The notes: a model not told the origin generated them from the sequence alone. Positions 1-11,640 are shown, counted from the first letter of the stretch. The stretch is DNA of 64,000 nucleotides from Vandiemenella viatica (GCA_031002005.1 JARYHS010009186.1:249510199-249574198), one strand, 5' to 3'. Program-made: numbers and translations.

Positions 1-139
1 TGTGATAGTTTATAGTAACTGTTGAGATCGTTTGATTTATATTAATCTGTAGCGCAGTAATAACTTCGGTGGCAGCAGATATGATACAGATGGCACTGAC
101 ATAGCTCACGGCTTAGGGGGCTTCCATTATTATGCGAGA

Positions 140-262
140 TGTTCTTGCGAAAATCTGGACCCCTCCCCCGCGGTGAGATCTGGTCGGAACCCTCCCCTGA
201 GATATCTTGAGGGACCCTCCCCCCTCCCCTCTGCTGACGACCTCTTAAGTTTTTGAGACGCC
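140..262 (-). mobile_element. Fragment of GC-rich MITE (internal part)
   Basis: On the minus strand this stretch carries the runs of G and the repeated phrase GATCTCACC / GGTCCAGA that also fill the complete element at 44591-45006. No terminal inverted repeat is present at either side, so it is an internal remnant. The open frames crossing it are created by the C/G-rich composition and do not look like protein. Confidence 0.45.
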
Positions 263-599
263 CCCATTACCGGTTCATCCCTATCAACCATAGTACCTGT
301 AACCCTGCAGTGTATGGATGCTGTTCGTCGGTGACTGGAACTCGAAGCCGCAAACGGGGGCAGTAAAATAAGCTTAGATGCCATGAAGGTGAGTTTGTGC
401 CACTGGTCCAACCGTTTGACGTTTCGTCATCCTGTGAGTTTGAGGCCTCCCTCCTCATTAGTTCTGAACAACCACAGTTTTACAGTGAAATTTAAATATT
501 TCTCTACGGAAAGTGAGCCCACATCTTTTCCATGACTATATAAGGTGATTCACAATCTGGAAACCGTGAAATTAAATAAATTACAAAAATACAAAAACA

Positions 600-900
600 A
601 ATAAAAATTCACTTAGACAAAGACAACTATCAAAACTCAGGCATTTATCAACTGACATTTCAAAATTTTCAGGCAATATACATAGGACAGATTAGAAGAC
701 AGTTTAAAACCAGATACAAAGAACACGTGAGCAACCACTTCACATTCGCTGAACCTCTAATTGAAAATGATCACTCACCAACAGACATAAAACAGACATT
801 CAAAGCCTCACAATCACAAACACAATACCCTCACTCTACACGAAAACTTTAAAATTCAAAATGCAACAAAAATGGCAAGCAGGTATTGAATGACCACATA
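600..900 (+). pseudogene. Degenerate GIY-YIG domain fragment of a retroelement
   Basis: The plus strand translates to a block with GIYQLT followed by YIGQIRRQFKTRYKEH, the spacing and residues of a GIY-YIG endonuclease domain (GIY, then YIG, then conserved R and EH). The usual cysteine pair between the two motifs is lost (NFQ replaces the CxxC-like stretch) and there is no start codon or long frame. GIY-YIG domains with this local pattern occur in Penelope-like elements and some other insect retroelements. I infer an old retroelement remnant; the family is not resolved. Confidence 0.4.
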
Positions 901-947
901 AACCTAACAAACCAAATGCTATTCAAACTGGTAAACATACATTAACC

Positions 948-1700
948 CTACAGAACAATAAATACATAAAATTGGAAACAAAATAGAAAAGAATCACTCT
1001 CCTGCGCATTTTCAAAACTGGCGCTGTCAGCGCACCACCACCTTGACATTAAGGAAACAAGATGGCCACCGTAAACAAGTGAGTAGTGATACACGTAATG
1101 TTTGCATCCAGTACGCAGCATCCAAGACAAATGGCTTTAGCGGAAACATGCTATGAAGAAAAATCAGAAATGTGTGGTTTAGAACCAAGAAACCACTAAT
1201 GTAAATAATCAGAAAATGTTCGATTTTACAATTATATCGAAAATCATATAATAAGTTTGTATATTCATTGTAAAATTTTAAAATAGATTCGTCGCAGATG
1301 CTGCCTCGGTGAGATTCAAAACGCGTACGACTTTAAAGCATGAAAAACAGTTGCACTGGCGTTATTTTATCAATCAATTACTATAGTTGCTGTGATTTTT
1401 AGAGGCGAGAACAACTAGGCACATTAGCGGAGTCCGTTAGCTGCCAAGAAGCGTAAGCAAGTTACAGGCCCGTATGTTCATTTGGAACTCGTATTGTCAA
1501 AGAAAGTGTCTCATTCTAGAGGCGGGGGAGGGGCTGAGTAAGACGAAAGGACAGGAGAGTCGCATTCTCCTACATTTTCCGTAGACCGTGTATGCTTTAT
1601 TTTATGAGCTTGGTGTTATTTATTTTCTGAAATATGTGCTTTTCGCGAAGGAAGCTGACGAAGGTAATAACTCTGTCAAATAAATAAATTAAAAATCGAT
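948..1700. other. AT-rich intergenic DNA, nothing recognised
   Basis: No protein-like frame, tRNA or repeat shared with the rest of the window was seen. A short G-rich stretch lies at about 1520-1540. Confidence 0.5.
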
Positions 1701-2245
1701 ATGATTGGCAGCAAGCGTGAAAGTGTATTTTTAAAGAAATTCCATGATTGGTTACAAGGATGTATGGAAATCTCTATAAAATCTAATCCGTCGAATTTGG
1801 GTCGGCCTAGAAAATCTTTCGATGATTTGACTGATTGCAGCAAACGACATCCATAGATATTACAAGTATTGACAAAAGCCTGATTGACAGATTTGCCACT
1901 ATTCTATAATTGATTTATAGAGGGCACAAGATAGATACAAACAAATTTGCCCACTACTACCACAAAATTGTTACTATGTAAATTGAACTGTATTAGCAGC
2001 ATATGATGTCACCTCACTATACATAGTATTGGTTCAGGGCGCAATCATACAAGAGCATGCACTTTTGCTTATAGGTACTTTGCCCGAAGAAGGAGCAGAC
2101 GCTAGAAACAAATATTTTCGACAATTTAGGGAGAGATGCTCTACAAAATTTAGCCGGGTTCATTGTAACGATAGGCTTTTATTGACTACGGAACCGCATT
2201 TGCGCTGCATCGTGCCCAAACACCCCCCCCCCCAAATATAAAACA
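1700..2245 (+). pseudogene. Remnant of a dispersed insect repeat protein
   Basis: Around 1750-1860 the plus strand reads LGRPRKSFDDLTDCSKR before a stop. At about 2070-2210 another frame reads EEGADARNKYFRQFRER followed by KFSRVHCNDRLLLTTEPHL. I recall similar pairs (GRPxKSFxD..SKRRK, then EARNKxFRxYRE..ARKxSR, then a C-terminal RLLxTSDP-like motif) from uncharacterised proteins repeated many times in arthropod genomes and probably carried by a transposable element. Here the two blocks are in different frames, stops occur between them and the middle of the protein is missing. An acidic stretch (DEADTDEEGW) follows at about 2317-2350 and may be unrelated. The family assignment is from memory and tentative. 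Confidence 0.35.
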
Positions 2246-2249
2246 TTTA

Positions 2250-2895
2250 CACCACAAATAATTAAAATGTTACATTCATGGAACCCGAATACTCAAGAAG
2301 AGAACTAGGCAGAAGATGAAGCAGACACAGACGAAGAAGGATGGGACAGTTCCCCGGAATAATATTATTTTAGCATACATGTATGATGATTGTTTAGGTA
2401 TTTTGTAAATATTGACTTAATATATAATAAAGTACCTACGTGTTCGAAGTATGTGTTTTTTAATACTGCTTCTACTTCTTACTTATAAGTTCTAATATTC
2501 AAAAGAAACAAAATAAAAATAAAAATTACTTAGAAATAATTTTGATCCACTTTTGTGTCAAATACCCCTGTGTGCGCTGGTCTTTCTTCCCCACGATCAG
2601 CATGGTGAAACTTAAATACACTCTGCCAAACCACCGGTGCATTTTTAAATTGATATCGACGACGCTACATGAAATCCGGGTAAAACACATTATTAATGCA
2701 ATAGCTTAACGTGAATACAATATGAATTTTCGAGATAGCAAAACCACGTGCACAGTGTTGCACAGACATCAGAAAAAAATTTCGTTGAACTATGAGTAAG
2801 CTACAGGTGACACGGCATCAGTGCGTTGAAAAGTAAGGAGCATATATTGAAAATAAAAAATAGCTTTTTAAATGTTTTTTAAGTGAATAATCATT
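2250..2895. other. AT-rich spacer, no gene seen
   Basis: Apart from a short acidic-coding stretch near 2317-2350 and A/T runs, nothing is recognised. Confidence 0.45.
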
Positions 2896-3580
2896 TTAAT
2901 TCAATAATAATAATAATAATAATTGATAAAATTGCGATGGGCACCCATCCTTCTCCTTTCCTCCTCCAACCTACTTTTGCCTTCAACGAATTTTTACTTT
3001 AAATTCTTTCAGTGTTTTCGGTAAATCATTCATCACTTCTCTTGGTAATTTATTCCAATCCCTTGCACTCTTTCCTATGAAAGAAAATTTTCCCACACCC
3101 TTATGCCTGAAATCAAGTGCCAGCTTGTGGTCATGGTCAACTTTACCCTTCCAAGTACCACTCTTAATTTTTCCACCAATATCTTTCCATGCTTCATCAC
3201 CAATATAGGCCTTGTACAATCCCATGACTCTCTTCACCCTCCTCCTATCCTCCAATGAATCCCACTCCAGCTCCTTTATCATATTAGTTGCCGATTGTGT
3301 TTTACGGTAATTTCCAAAGACAAATCCGGCAGGCCTTCTCTGCACTCCCCCCAACTCCAGTATTTGATACTCAGAATGTGGGTTCCATAATACACCACCA
3401 TATTCCAGCAGTGGTCTGACCAGAGTTTTGTACCCCAGTTCCTTTACTTCTCTAGAGCATCCCCTCATCACTCTTTCCAACAGGTGAAGGAATTTAACTG
3501 TATTTTGGGTGTCCTTTGCATTCATCCAATTACCAGGATACAAAACATTTTCATAGTCTAAGCAATACATAAGACGAACA
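2896..3580 (-). mobile_element. LINE-X copy 1: C-terminal end of a non-LTR retrotransposon
   Basis: The minus frame (best part about 2998-3490) encodes the C-terminal region of a LINE reverse transcriptase polyprotein. It runs from LERVMRGCSREVKELGYKTL and VRPLLEYGGVLWNPHSEYQI through QRRPAGFVFGNYRKTQSA and KELEWDSLEDRRRVKRVMG to the terminal block FSFIGKSARDWNKLPREVMN. The same blocks recur in seven or more places in this window, defining a local family (called LINE-X here). The upstream RT catalytic part is missing, so the copy is 5'-truncated, as usual for LINEs. Its 3' end in element sense is a (TAA)n microsatellite at about 2902-2921. This is the longest uninterrupted LINE-X frame in the window. 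The clade (Jockey, CR1 or I-like) is not resolved. Confidence 0.8.
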
Positions 3581-3719
3581 GAAGTCATTCTGAAAATGAT
3601 CAAAACACTTCCAGTACGCGCTAAAACGTGTAGAACTATCGAAATCTTCAAACAAAACTTCTCTGTAATTACATTTAACATGAAGTTAAAAACAGCAGCC
3701 AAAGTATATGAAACTAACG

Positions 3720-4900
3720 TCCAGTTCTGATTTACGAAACTGAAATATTTATATCATTGACCCGCGTAAATTATTGGCTCTATTTTTAATATTCTTACAC
3801 ATTAAAGCTATACCGCGTAGGTACAAACGATGTAGTAAATGTGATTGGCATTAAATATTTATAAATGACCACGTAACGTGAAACGAGATGGAGTCATTTT
3901 ATATTTATACAGTCAGCATGGACAGACGAAAATCCGAGAGCATCACTGACCCAAATCGTATTACCTAAATAGTCGATCATGAAATGTTAATGATGCCTGT
4001 GAACACCGGCAAATACGCAGCGTCATCATCTTTTTTCCTACTTGTACAATTAAGCTCTGTAATGTTGACAGTTCAGTTTTATAGAAGATCAAAATTCTTG
4101 TAATATAATCGTTGACTTTGTCTTATGTCGTTAGTTCACTGTCGTTGTTGTGTACCTGTTGCAATATCAGAGGTACAGTACATAGTACCTTTTATATACC
4201 ATCCTAAGCCTCACTGTTGTTACGATTTTGAGTCAATTTGATTCAATTTATGTTGCTGTTTCCATGAAGTGTCAGAGAGAGATACGATTTTGACTGCTAT
4301 TATATTTTACTACCAGACACGTAAGTAATTAACAACTGTTTGAGTTAACAATTCGTGGGAACGTTTTCTATATGTCATCTTAAATCTGTAAATCTAAAAT
4401 CCGAATACACAACTAGAATAATATTCATTTTGATTTGTTAAAATGAGTTTAATCAAGATTTGTTAGACGAAAGAGTTAAGCTATTAACTGAAACACGTTT
4501 AATAGCTTTTTTTTCTACTGTTATTTGAAGTGACAGCTTCAGCTGCAGTATTAAGCGTTAATGCCATTTAATTTCTGATGTGATACTAATATATTATTCG
4601 ACTTGTTCTTCTTCCTGTTCTTTTTGGTAACATAAATGCTGATTTCCCCTTTTCGATGAAGGATTAGATATCGCACATGCCATATTGTCTACCTTTCGAT
4701 GCCGGACTTTTGTGTAAAATTTAAAATGTATAATTTCAACCTTTTGATTTTATATAACGAATATACCATTAAACAAATTCTCTCTATTAAAGGAAATGAT
4801 GATGTAACGTGCAAATCACTTTCCTTGCCATTGCATTTCGTGGTCTTAATATACTAGATTAATATTATTGTTGAATCCCTTTTAATTTAATTTCGTTGGA
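3720..4900. other. AT-rich DNA without recognisable features
   Basis: No open frame resembling protein and no repeat shared with other parts of the window. Confidence 0.45.
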
Positions 4901-4914
4901 TGTCATAATATTTA

Positions 4915-5160
4915 TTTAAAATTGCAATGGAGCGCACGCTCTGGTGGCAATTTCCCCACAAACCCACCGTCTCCCTTTCCTACGCCCACCTACATTTTCA
5001 CTCTACAAATTTTAACTTGAAATTCTTTCAATGTTTTGGAAAATTATTCATCATTTCTGTCGGTTACTTATTCCCTCGCCTAAAAAATAGAATCTTCCCA
5101 CAACCTTGTCCCTGAAATTGAGTGCCAGCTTGATGTCATGGTCATCTTTTTCCTTCCATA
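4915..5160 (-). mobile_element. LINE-X copy 2: 3' terminal fragment
   Basis: Minus-strand sequence matches the last coding block and 3' tail of LINE-X (degenerate DHDIKLALNFRD..., then EMMNNFPKTLKEF-like residues). The tail includes the small inverted repeat GAGCGTGCGCTC at about 4930-4941, equivalent to GGAGCGTTAGCTCC in copy 5. It is broken by frameshifts. Confidence 0.7.
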
Positions 5161-5257
5161 GTATAAGTATCAAACTTCCTAAATCCTTTACAGACTGAAA
5201 TATGAAATGGAGTCTGTACATCACATACAAAAAAACCAGCTCCTGTAATTTGATAAT

Positions 5258-5284
5258 CGATGATGATCTAATAAAATCGAAACG
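5258..5284 (+). other. Weak hammerhead-like motif (GATGA, hairpin, GAAAC)
   Basis: A GAT/ATC stem closes onto GAAAC, with GATGA upstream. The CT that should start the hammerhead core is absent. It is noted because better copies of the same layout occur at 7201, 26513, 28731 (minus) and 49967. Confidence 0.15.
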
Positions 5285-5430
5285 TGCATGTCGAAACGAA
5301 GTTTTTATATTTTTAGAAACTCATTATTAGTAAAGCAACTAAACAAACAGATCTAAAAATTAAAATGTAGAGTTAATGAATCTGCTACTTCTGGTATGTA
5401 TCGTCCTCTGAGGTATTGTGGTAGCCTCGG

Positions 5431-5730
5431 TTGGTGTTAAAATGTTGGCAGGCCTGCATGCACACTACGTGCCGTGCAGACACGCACTTCCGCAACACAA
5501 AACGCCCTCCATTACGGCCACCAAATGGCGGCACAAAGGGCGCCCCTATCACTGACAGACACGCTCCATCGCGCAGTCGGCGGAATCGACAGCGACGAAT
5601 TAGAAGCTCGGACGCAATCAGTCAAGAGGGATGCAAGCCAGCGGAATTCAACATCAGACAAACGTTTAACGGAAACATTAACAGGTCTCAGCGTGCCCAA
5701 AATCAATCACAGCTTCAATAGCTGAGCATA
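5431..5730 (+). other. GC/CpG-rich island with short open frames
   Basis: Composition rises sharply over about 300 bp in AT-rich surroundings, and two overlapping plus frames (5431-5721 and 5474-5725) plus one minus frame stay open. None resembles a protein I know; three open frames over the same bases is what high GC alone produces. It could be a promoter or first exon, a solo LTR, or part of an unrecognised element. Confidence 0.25.
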
Positions 5731-5764
5731 GTTTATTTTAACACATCAGTACATCACTATACAC

Positions 5765-6110
5765 GAGTAGTAGAGTTGAAGCTTTTGAAATGCATTTTTA
5801 TCGTCGTCTGTTACGCATACCTTGGGCGCTGAAATTCTCAAACGAAGAAGTACTTCATCGGATGGGGAAACAATAAGAATTATTACTCATTATAAAGCAA
5901 AGGAAAACTCAATATCTAGGACACATTATGAGAGGCGAGAGGTGCCAGCTATTGCAACTCACAAGGGAAGATACAGGGGAAAAGATCTGGAATTCGTGGC
6001 TGAAGGACATTCGGAGATGGTACAACTGCGCGTCAGAAGAGGCTTTCCATGTCTAGGGCGGATATGTGTACCACCAACCTCTGACAGGAAAAGGCGCCTT
6101 AAGAAGAGGA
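5765..6110 (+). mobile_element. BovB/RTE-like LINE, C-terminal fragment
   Basis: The plus strand contains EAFEMHFYRRLLRIPWALKF, then NEEVLHRMGKQ, and in a later frame QYLGHIMRG and SWLKDIRRWYNC. This is the signature C-terminal region of RTE/BovB-type endonuclease-reverse transcriptases (EMWxYRRMLRIxW, then LGHIMR). The segment ends in a GAAGAAG-rich tail typical of these elements, and that tail has been invaded by the SINE at 6111-6360. There is one stop after the MGKQ block and no upstream RT domain. Confidence 0.7.
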
Positions 6111-6360
6111 TTTTTTTATTTTTTTTTACTTATGGCTTTACGCCTCGTCGACTTCGAGGTAACTAGAGGCGGAATGGGACAGGGGGAAAGGAACGGGAAG
6201 GAATTCAGCCATGGCTCTTTGAAGGAAGCTTCCCGGCAATCGCATGGAGTGATTTGGGGGAACCTTTGAAAACCGAAATTTGGATGCCCGGATGGGGATT
6301 CGTACCCGCTTCCTCCAGAATGTGAGGAAAGAGCATTAACCGCCCACCCACTACGCTCGG
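6111..6360 (-). mobile_element. SINE-1, subfamily A, near full length
   Basis: tRNA-derived SINE on the minus strand. The head begins at about 6360 (CCGAGCGTAGTGGGTG). The pol III B-box region has decayed (GGGTACGAATCC), followed by the conserved body and a 3' tail (CTCTA..., CGTCGACGAGG-like, CGTAAAGCCATAAG) ending in an A-rich run at 6111-6128. GAAGAAG-type sequence flanks both sides, probably a short target duplication in the RTE tail. Confidence 0.8.
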
Positions 6361-6905
6361 TGATGAAGAAGAAGGTATTCAGTTTTAATTTGATAATTTT
6401 AATATGTGTAAATATTTAATATTAAGGATTTGAGAGTAGGCAGACAAGTTGCGTGGTTGGTGGGAGAGGGTGCACTCAGACAGTTGGATTTATGGTGTCT
6501 GTGACGTCAGCAAACACATCAAAAAGGAAAAACAGGTCAAGTAGCTGGTAGATTTAAAGTTAATCACTGACCTGTCTATAGAACTCCCATAAGGTACAGA
6601 TATTGTTTGTGAACCTTTAAAGTTAAAGTGGTGTGGTTGATAACAAGAAAGCGATCTGGAAGTTAGATCCCCTCTGAATCTATCAAGATCACTCCAGAAC
6701 AAAGACGATGCTGTTCTTTTAGCTGCCGTTCCAAGTAATAGTCTTGTCTGTGCTTGAGTGCGTCGCCTTGCTGTGCTTAATACGAAATATTGAATGAAAT
6801 AATCTTTTTTCTTTCTTTCTCTTATACGTCGATTGGACTAAAATTTAATAAACAATATTGCTGTAATATCTGGATGTTGTGGATCATTTTCCTCAATTGC
6901 TGATA
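6361..6905. other. Spacer with no recognised gene
   Basis: A minus frame at 6490-6702 (70 aa) has no recognisable motif. Nothing else was seen. Confidence 0.35.
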
Positions 6906-6910
6906 ATATT

Positions 6911-7288
6911 AATAAATAAATTACGCCAAAGCAATTGACTTTTTTGTGTTTATTGGTCTCCCGTACGCGTTTCACTTCTTTTGCAGAAGCATCTTCAGCG
7001 GTTTTTTTCTGTTAATTATGTACAAAAGTTATAAGCAGGTTATGTTTGTGAAAAGCACTGATGCTGAGAATGGAGCAAATGAAATACAATAGACCACAAA
7101 ATGTAAGTAGATTATAAGTTAGATAATAATTCATTCCACTGTACAAACCACAAACATAACCTGCTTATAACTTTTGAACCTAATTAACAGAAAAAACCCG
7201 CTGAAGATGCTTCTGCAAAAGAAGTGAAACGCGTACGGGAGACCAATAAACACAAAAAAGTCAATTGCTTTGGCGTAATTTATTTATT
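6911..7288 (+). mobile_element. Fold-back element with ~140 bp inverted arms and hammerhead-like motif
   Basis: Bases 6911-7050 reappear as the reverse complement at about 7152-7288 with few differences, leaving a ~100 bp loop. Both arms include the block AATTGACTTTTTTGTGTTTA and the pair CGCGTACGGGAGACCAATAA / complement. The right arm contains CTGAAGATGCTTCTGCAAAA followed by GAAGTGAAACGCGT: a CTGANGA core, one spacer base, a 6 bp hairpin (GCTTCT/AGAAGT with one G-T pair) and GAAAC. The layout matches the inverted ends of the Penelope-like element at 28682-29323. No coding capacity. The right edge merges with the A/T tail of the SINE at 7279-7514. Confidence 0.75.
7201..7232 (+). other. Hammerhead-ribozyme-like core motif
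   Basis: CTGAAGA (matching hammerhead core CUGANGA), one unpaired base, a hairpin with 6 bp stem, then GAAAC. A canonical hammerhead has no spare base between the core and stem II, so activity cannot be assumed. The left arm of the fold-back holds its complement. Confidence 0.35.
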
Positions 7289-7514
7289 TATATTGCTTTG
7301 CGCCTCGTCGACGGCTAAGGTCATTAGAGGCGGGATGGTAGTGGGGACAGGGAACGGGAAGGAATTCAGCCATGGCCTTTTTGAAGGAAACATCCCTGGA
7401 GTGATTTGGGGAAACCATGGAAGACTCACATCTGAATGCCCGGACGGGGATTCGAACCTGCGTCCTCCCTAATGCGAGGCCAGAACGTTAACCATTCACC
7501 CACCACGCTCGGTC
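7279..7514 (-). mobile_element. SINE-1, subfamily A
   Basis: Minus-strand copy with head CCGAGCGTGGTGGGTGAATG near 7514, anticodon-like GCCTCGCATTAGGG, B box AGGTTCGAATCC, body with a short internal deletion, and tail GACGAGGCGCAAAGCAATA ending in an AATA-rich stretch shared with the adjacent fold-back. Confidence 0.85.
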
Positions 7515-9735
7515 AAGTATAGAGCAACTGAGTTGTTTAGTATTTGAGAATCCGTATCATTGAGTGATATTTAATAGTGTGCTGTCGTGAAATACTGATT
7601 ATTGAATAATTAGAAATTATTTGCAATACACTTTCTCGATTAACTTTCCTCCTGATTTTTATTAATTGATGTCAAGATTTATCTAATGAGCGTAGTCAAT
7701 ATTTGGTTATGAGTCTGATAAAACATTAACGAACAGAAAGCATTAAATTTAATCAGATTATAATTAATAGCAACACAATAATGACAGAAAGAATATAATA
7801 ATCTGTACTCACTCAGTAGAATTGTATTTGATTATTTGAAGGAAAGTTGAAAAGCCGTGATGTGATATTTCCGATACTTAAAAAATGTTACAACAGCAGT
7901 TATCAAAATCCCTTACCAGTGTATATAATTAGTAAATATTATTACTAAAACATAGTACCTCATGAAGTAAAACAATCGGGTAATTTTTTTTTTTTTTTTA
8001 ATTTCATCTTCTAGTACAACTAAAACAAAATCTGGTATGACATAAATTTATTGAGTCATCTTCGCTACCAGTTTTTTATTTGCTTAGTACTTTCGTGCAA
8101 GAAGTGTTACATTTCAGATTCACCTCGCACACAGCAGGCATTATATATTTTTTGTTTACTTGCCTTAATTCGCGTCCAGAATTATTGCCAGCCAGAAGAA
8201 TTACCTGGAATGGCTTCACTAATTGTCTTTGTTCAGGTATAGCATATCAATTCTATGCAAATTTAATTAACTTCACAATGATGTTACCATGTGCTTTAAT
8301 GAGTCGGACGTAAAGGCAGGGTGCTGAGAAGAATATGCGCTATTGGTCTGAAATTTGGTACACACGTTCCTGAGCAAGTATTATGCGAGAAAGTGTTTTA
8401 GGTAAAGCCATAAAATGTATCAGATATATATAAAGTTGTTCAAAGTGTGGGTACATTGGTACGAGGGTTACTACTCAACAAATAAGTGTTATTAACCATT
8501 TGTGTTTATTGCAAGTATACCTTAGAATTCATGTTCGTAAAGAAAACTTTATCCCGCGTCCTTATGGAAGGTAGATCACAAGTAACGGCACACGTAATGA
8601 TTCAGACCATTCAGTTATAATGGCAGACATATTGCTCTGAGGTGTTTTCGTTCGTATCGGTCATGTATGGCAGAGATATTAGAATGAGATGTTAATATTT
8701 GCAGGGCCACCATCTTCATACTTCATTAGAACCTAAACGACACCAGTTTGGGTTTACCTGTAAATGAACTCTGAACTAAGCAGTAAAAATATGTCGAATC
8801 CATCCGGGAAAGATCACGAGTCTGGTGGGTTGAATGGAGTTCTTGGTTCAAGGTAGATGGCTCACTAGCGAAGTTTGGCTTTGGATATCTCTCGGACAAT
8901 GGAGAGTAACTACAAGAACACAGCTGATACAAGGATCCGGATTATTAGACTCAGTCTCACAATACACAATGACAAATAGCGGAGTGATGTTGCTTCGGCG
9001 GTCAGGCATGGACAGACCTCCATGTGCTGTGCGCTGCCGTTAAGTAGTACCTCGTAGATCACTCTACCGTCGCTGTGGCGCTGGCGTCCTGCTCGCTACG
9101 TCTGTAGCGCCATCTAGTAGCGTATCCCCATACTCTCGATCCAACAAATATATACTAAGGCAAGGCGAAATGTCGTAATAAATGTTTGTTAAAAACTTTC
9201 TGGCCGATCTTGACATCTGGGATATAACAATGTACCTGCCATCGATAGATCAGTGTCAAATTATTCGTAAACCATGTGGTCTTTAACTGAAAATTTTTCT
9301 CACATAATTCGTCCCCAGGAAAGGGAGTTCTAAATTTCAAACCGATAGTACATTTTATTCTTGGGACCATTGCGTTGCACCCGAACCGCTATAACTATTC
9401 GTTACTGGTTCTTATTTCTTTTGTTATGATAAAATACATGCATACAATTAATCTCCCTTCCTCATTATCGCTGTGCTTCGTCATAAACAAAATTAATAAT
9501 AATATGATAATTTCCTGCGATATTCTTCTCCACAGAATCTTTGGGGACGTGACGTTTCTAGGACCATGTTACGAAAAATAGGGACAGGATGTCAGGATTT
9601 TCAGCATGCAGTAAACTCAAAAGTATAAAGAGGGTAAAAAGAGGTCTTCCATACAAGAACAGCCTCCCATAGCCACGTTGCAATAGGCGGAGAAATTAGT
9701 ATGAATAAGAGTCGCCAGTTAACATCGATAGTACC
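7515..9735. other. Long AT-rich stretch with no supported gene
   Basis: Short frames at 8051-8313 and 8726-9043 have no recognisable motifs. At about 8346-8365 the phrase TGAAATTTGGTACACACG resembles a sequence common in insect Helitrons, but no ends were found. A CpG-rich patch lies at about 9030-9130. Confidence 0.4.
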
Positions 9736-9739
9736 TGGG

Positions 9740-10015
9740 TGACCGATATTGACTCGGCATCTTTCGATTTCTGTTCAACATACGAGATTTTGCGTGAAGT
9801 TTGATCAAAGTTAAACGTTTTTCTTGAAGGTTTCCTAGGCATTTTGAAGTGCACAATTCCTTGCTCTAACAAAGAGAAGCTTACTGATGCCTGAAAGTTC
9901 TAAGAGATGAGGGTAGAGCCGTTTCAGTGATACCAAATTCAAGGTTTGTCCCAAGGTTTTTTTTTTTTTTTTAGACTCATGTTACAAGCTTTAAAAGCAA
10001 AACGTTATCTACATA
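9740..10015 (+). repeat. Dispersed repeat R1, copy 1
   Basis: Collinear with 40900-41183 at high similarity. Shared blocks include AAGTTAAACGTTTTTCTTGA, ATTCCTTGCTCTAA, AAAGAGAAGCTTA, GAGATGAGG and TTAGAGCCGTTTC-like sequence. Copy 1 has an expanded T run at about 9957-9972. No inverted ends, coding capacity or pol III boxes were found, so its class is unknown. Confidence 0.7.
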
Positions 10016-10176
10016 TGAAATTTCATCCAAATCGCGAGAGCCATTTCCGAGACCGTCAGTTTTAACGCAGGATTGTATTTGCCAGAATCTATTTTTTCGT
10101 ATGGACACCAGTAAATGGATTTGTCACGAGTTCGTAAATTCAGTACTATTTATGTTTGTGTTAAAGACAGATACGG

Positions 10177-10656
10177 TCAAAAAATAAACGATGAGCGCAT
10201 TACAACTGGATTGTATTCAATATTGATGGGTAGAGAGGAGTGAAACCGAAGTGGTCTTGCTTCAGTCAGATCACTCAATATTTTTGGAGGAAAATTGCGG
10301 ATCACTGGGAATCGTCGTTGTTGGTAGTGGACAAGCTTTTTGACCAGAGTTGAGTTCAGTTTCGTGGAACTCAGCGAATCTTGGGTGCTTAGTAGATGCG
10401 CCGAGGTAGTAATCTCGCGTGAGAGACGTGCAGTCCGTTGGTATTCTGATTTCAGCGGACCACTGCGGGGACAAAGAAGCCTGCGAGTCGCCAGCGTGGC
10501 GCGTAGTTCGTGACAGCACGCCACCCCTGATAACGAGCGACGTCTAGCTTGTGCCTCTAAACTGCCGACGGCACGCGGTGACGTGCCACTTCCCGCAATC
10601 ACGTGATTTACGACTGATTGTGGTGTTTTGACATCGGCCACAACCACTACAAACAT
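10177..10656 (-). other. GC-rich island with a 159-residue open frame of unknown nature
   Basis: The minus strand stays open for 159 codons from an ATG at 10656, and a second minus frame (10271-10519) overlaps it. The protein has no domain I recognise and no signal peptide beyond a short hydrophobic start (MFVVVVADV). Base composition is much richer in C and G than the flanks. It may be a real single-exon gene, a promoter-proximal CpG island, or a solo LTR; I could not find matching LTR ends. Confidence 0.3.
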
Positions 10657-10856
10657 AAAAAATGTGTATTATTTATTGTTTCGGTTAAATAGTCCTGGAA
10701 CAGGTCGCCATAAAATACAGTAATTGATTATTCGAAATTGTGATAGTAGTTCATTCAACACTGACAATAAGTAAAATTCGTTAGTTCAATTAACAATGCG
10801 TTCGCATGCTTCTTAATAAATTCGTTGTTGATATGCTAGACAATATCATAGCAATA

Positions 10857-11093
10857 TCAGCACCAAGTTTGTGACTGTTTTGTAAGGGATACGGCGAGTG
10901 ATTTACACAAAGAACCGCTCTTCCCTGCACATTCTAGATAAATAGCGATGTGGGTCCCGTACAGCACAACATATTCAAGACGAAGATGCACGATAGTTTT
11001 ATACACTATCTCCTTTGTATATGCGTTATAGTTTTTCAAAATTCGACGTATAATCGCACATAGCAGTCTGTAATTCACTTTGCCTCTAACCAC
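10857..11093 (-). pseudogene. LINE reverse transcriptase C-terminal fragment
   Basis: The minus frame reads RRILKNYNAYTKEIVYKTIV followed by HLRLEYVVLYGTHI. This resembles the LINE block in which a helix precedes (V)RPxLEYGxxVWxP. The family is uncertain and distinct from LINE-X; no catalytic residues are present. Confidence 0.4.
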
Positions 11094-11099
11094 ACTTAT

Positions 11100-11640
11100 G
11101 TGACGATTACACTTAATCTTTCTTGTTGTTTGTTATGTGCCTTGACTTCCTGCTTCTGGTCTTCTTCTTCCTATCCATTGTTATGCTTGGTGACCTGTTA
11201 CGGTCTCAATCCATCTTCTTGGTGGTCTTCCTGCATCTCTCCTGTCTCTGGGATGGTACTTGAGGATTTTTCCTGGGATCCGGTCCCTCTTCATCCTTAG
11301 TACATGGTCTATCCAAGATGTTCTGTTAATTTTCACAGTTTGGGAAACTAATTTGACTTTGAGTTCTTTCAAGATTTCATCAGATCTCTTTGTGTCTCGT
11401 AAGGAGTAGCCGGCGGCTGTTCTTCTCATGAAACTCAGCCGCCGTTAGTCTCAGCTCGTCACCGTACAGTAGTGTAGGTTTAGCCAGGGTGTTACATAGC
11501 CCGATTCTTGTGTGCCGCTGAACAAGACATGGTCTGAAGGTGTTATTTATTATGCCTGTAACTTTCGTGAAATTCTGATTTTTTGATGCATATCGGTTTC
11601 TAGGGTGTATCTGAGGTTGTATTGAATTCTGTTACTTGTT
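11100..11640 (-). mobile_element. RTE-like LINE, C-terminal fragment
   Basis: The minus strand encodes RIGLCNTLAKPTLLYGDELR, LTAAEFHEK and then WIDHVLRMKRDRIPGKIL, YHPRDRRDAGRPPRRWIE. This is the typical tail of RTE-type LINE proteins (ALLYGxExW, then HxxRMxxxRxPK, then RRxxGRPxxRWxD). A stop and frame change separate the two halves, and the upstream RT core is absent. Confidence 0.7.

Noticed and set aside
5431..5725. Conserved protein-coding exon
   Set aside because: Open frames on three overlapping readings with no known motif and no clear splice signals; composition explains them.
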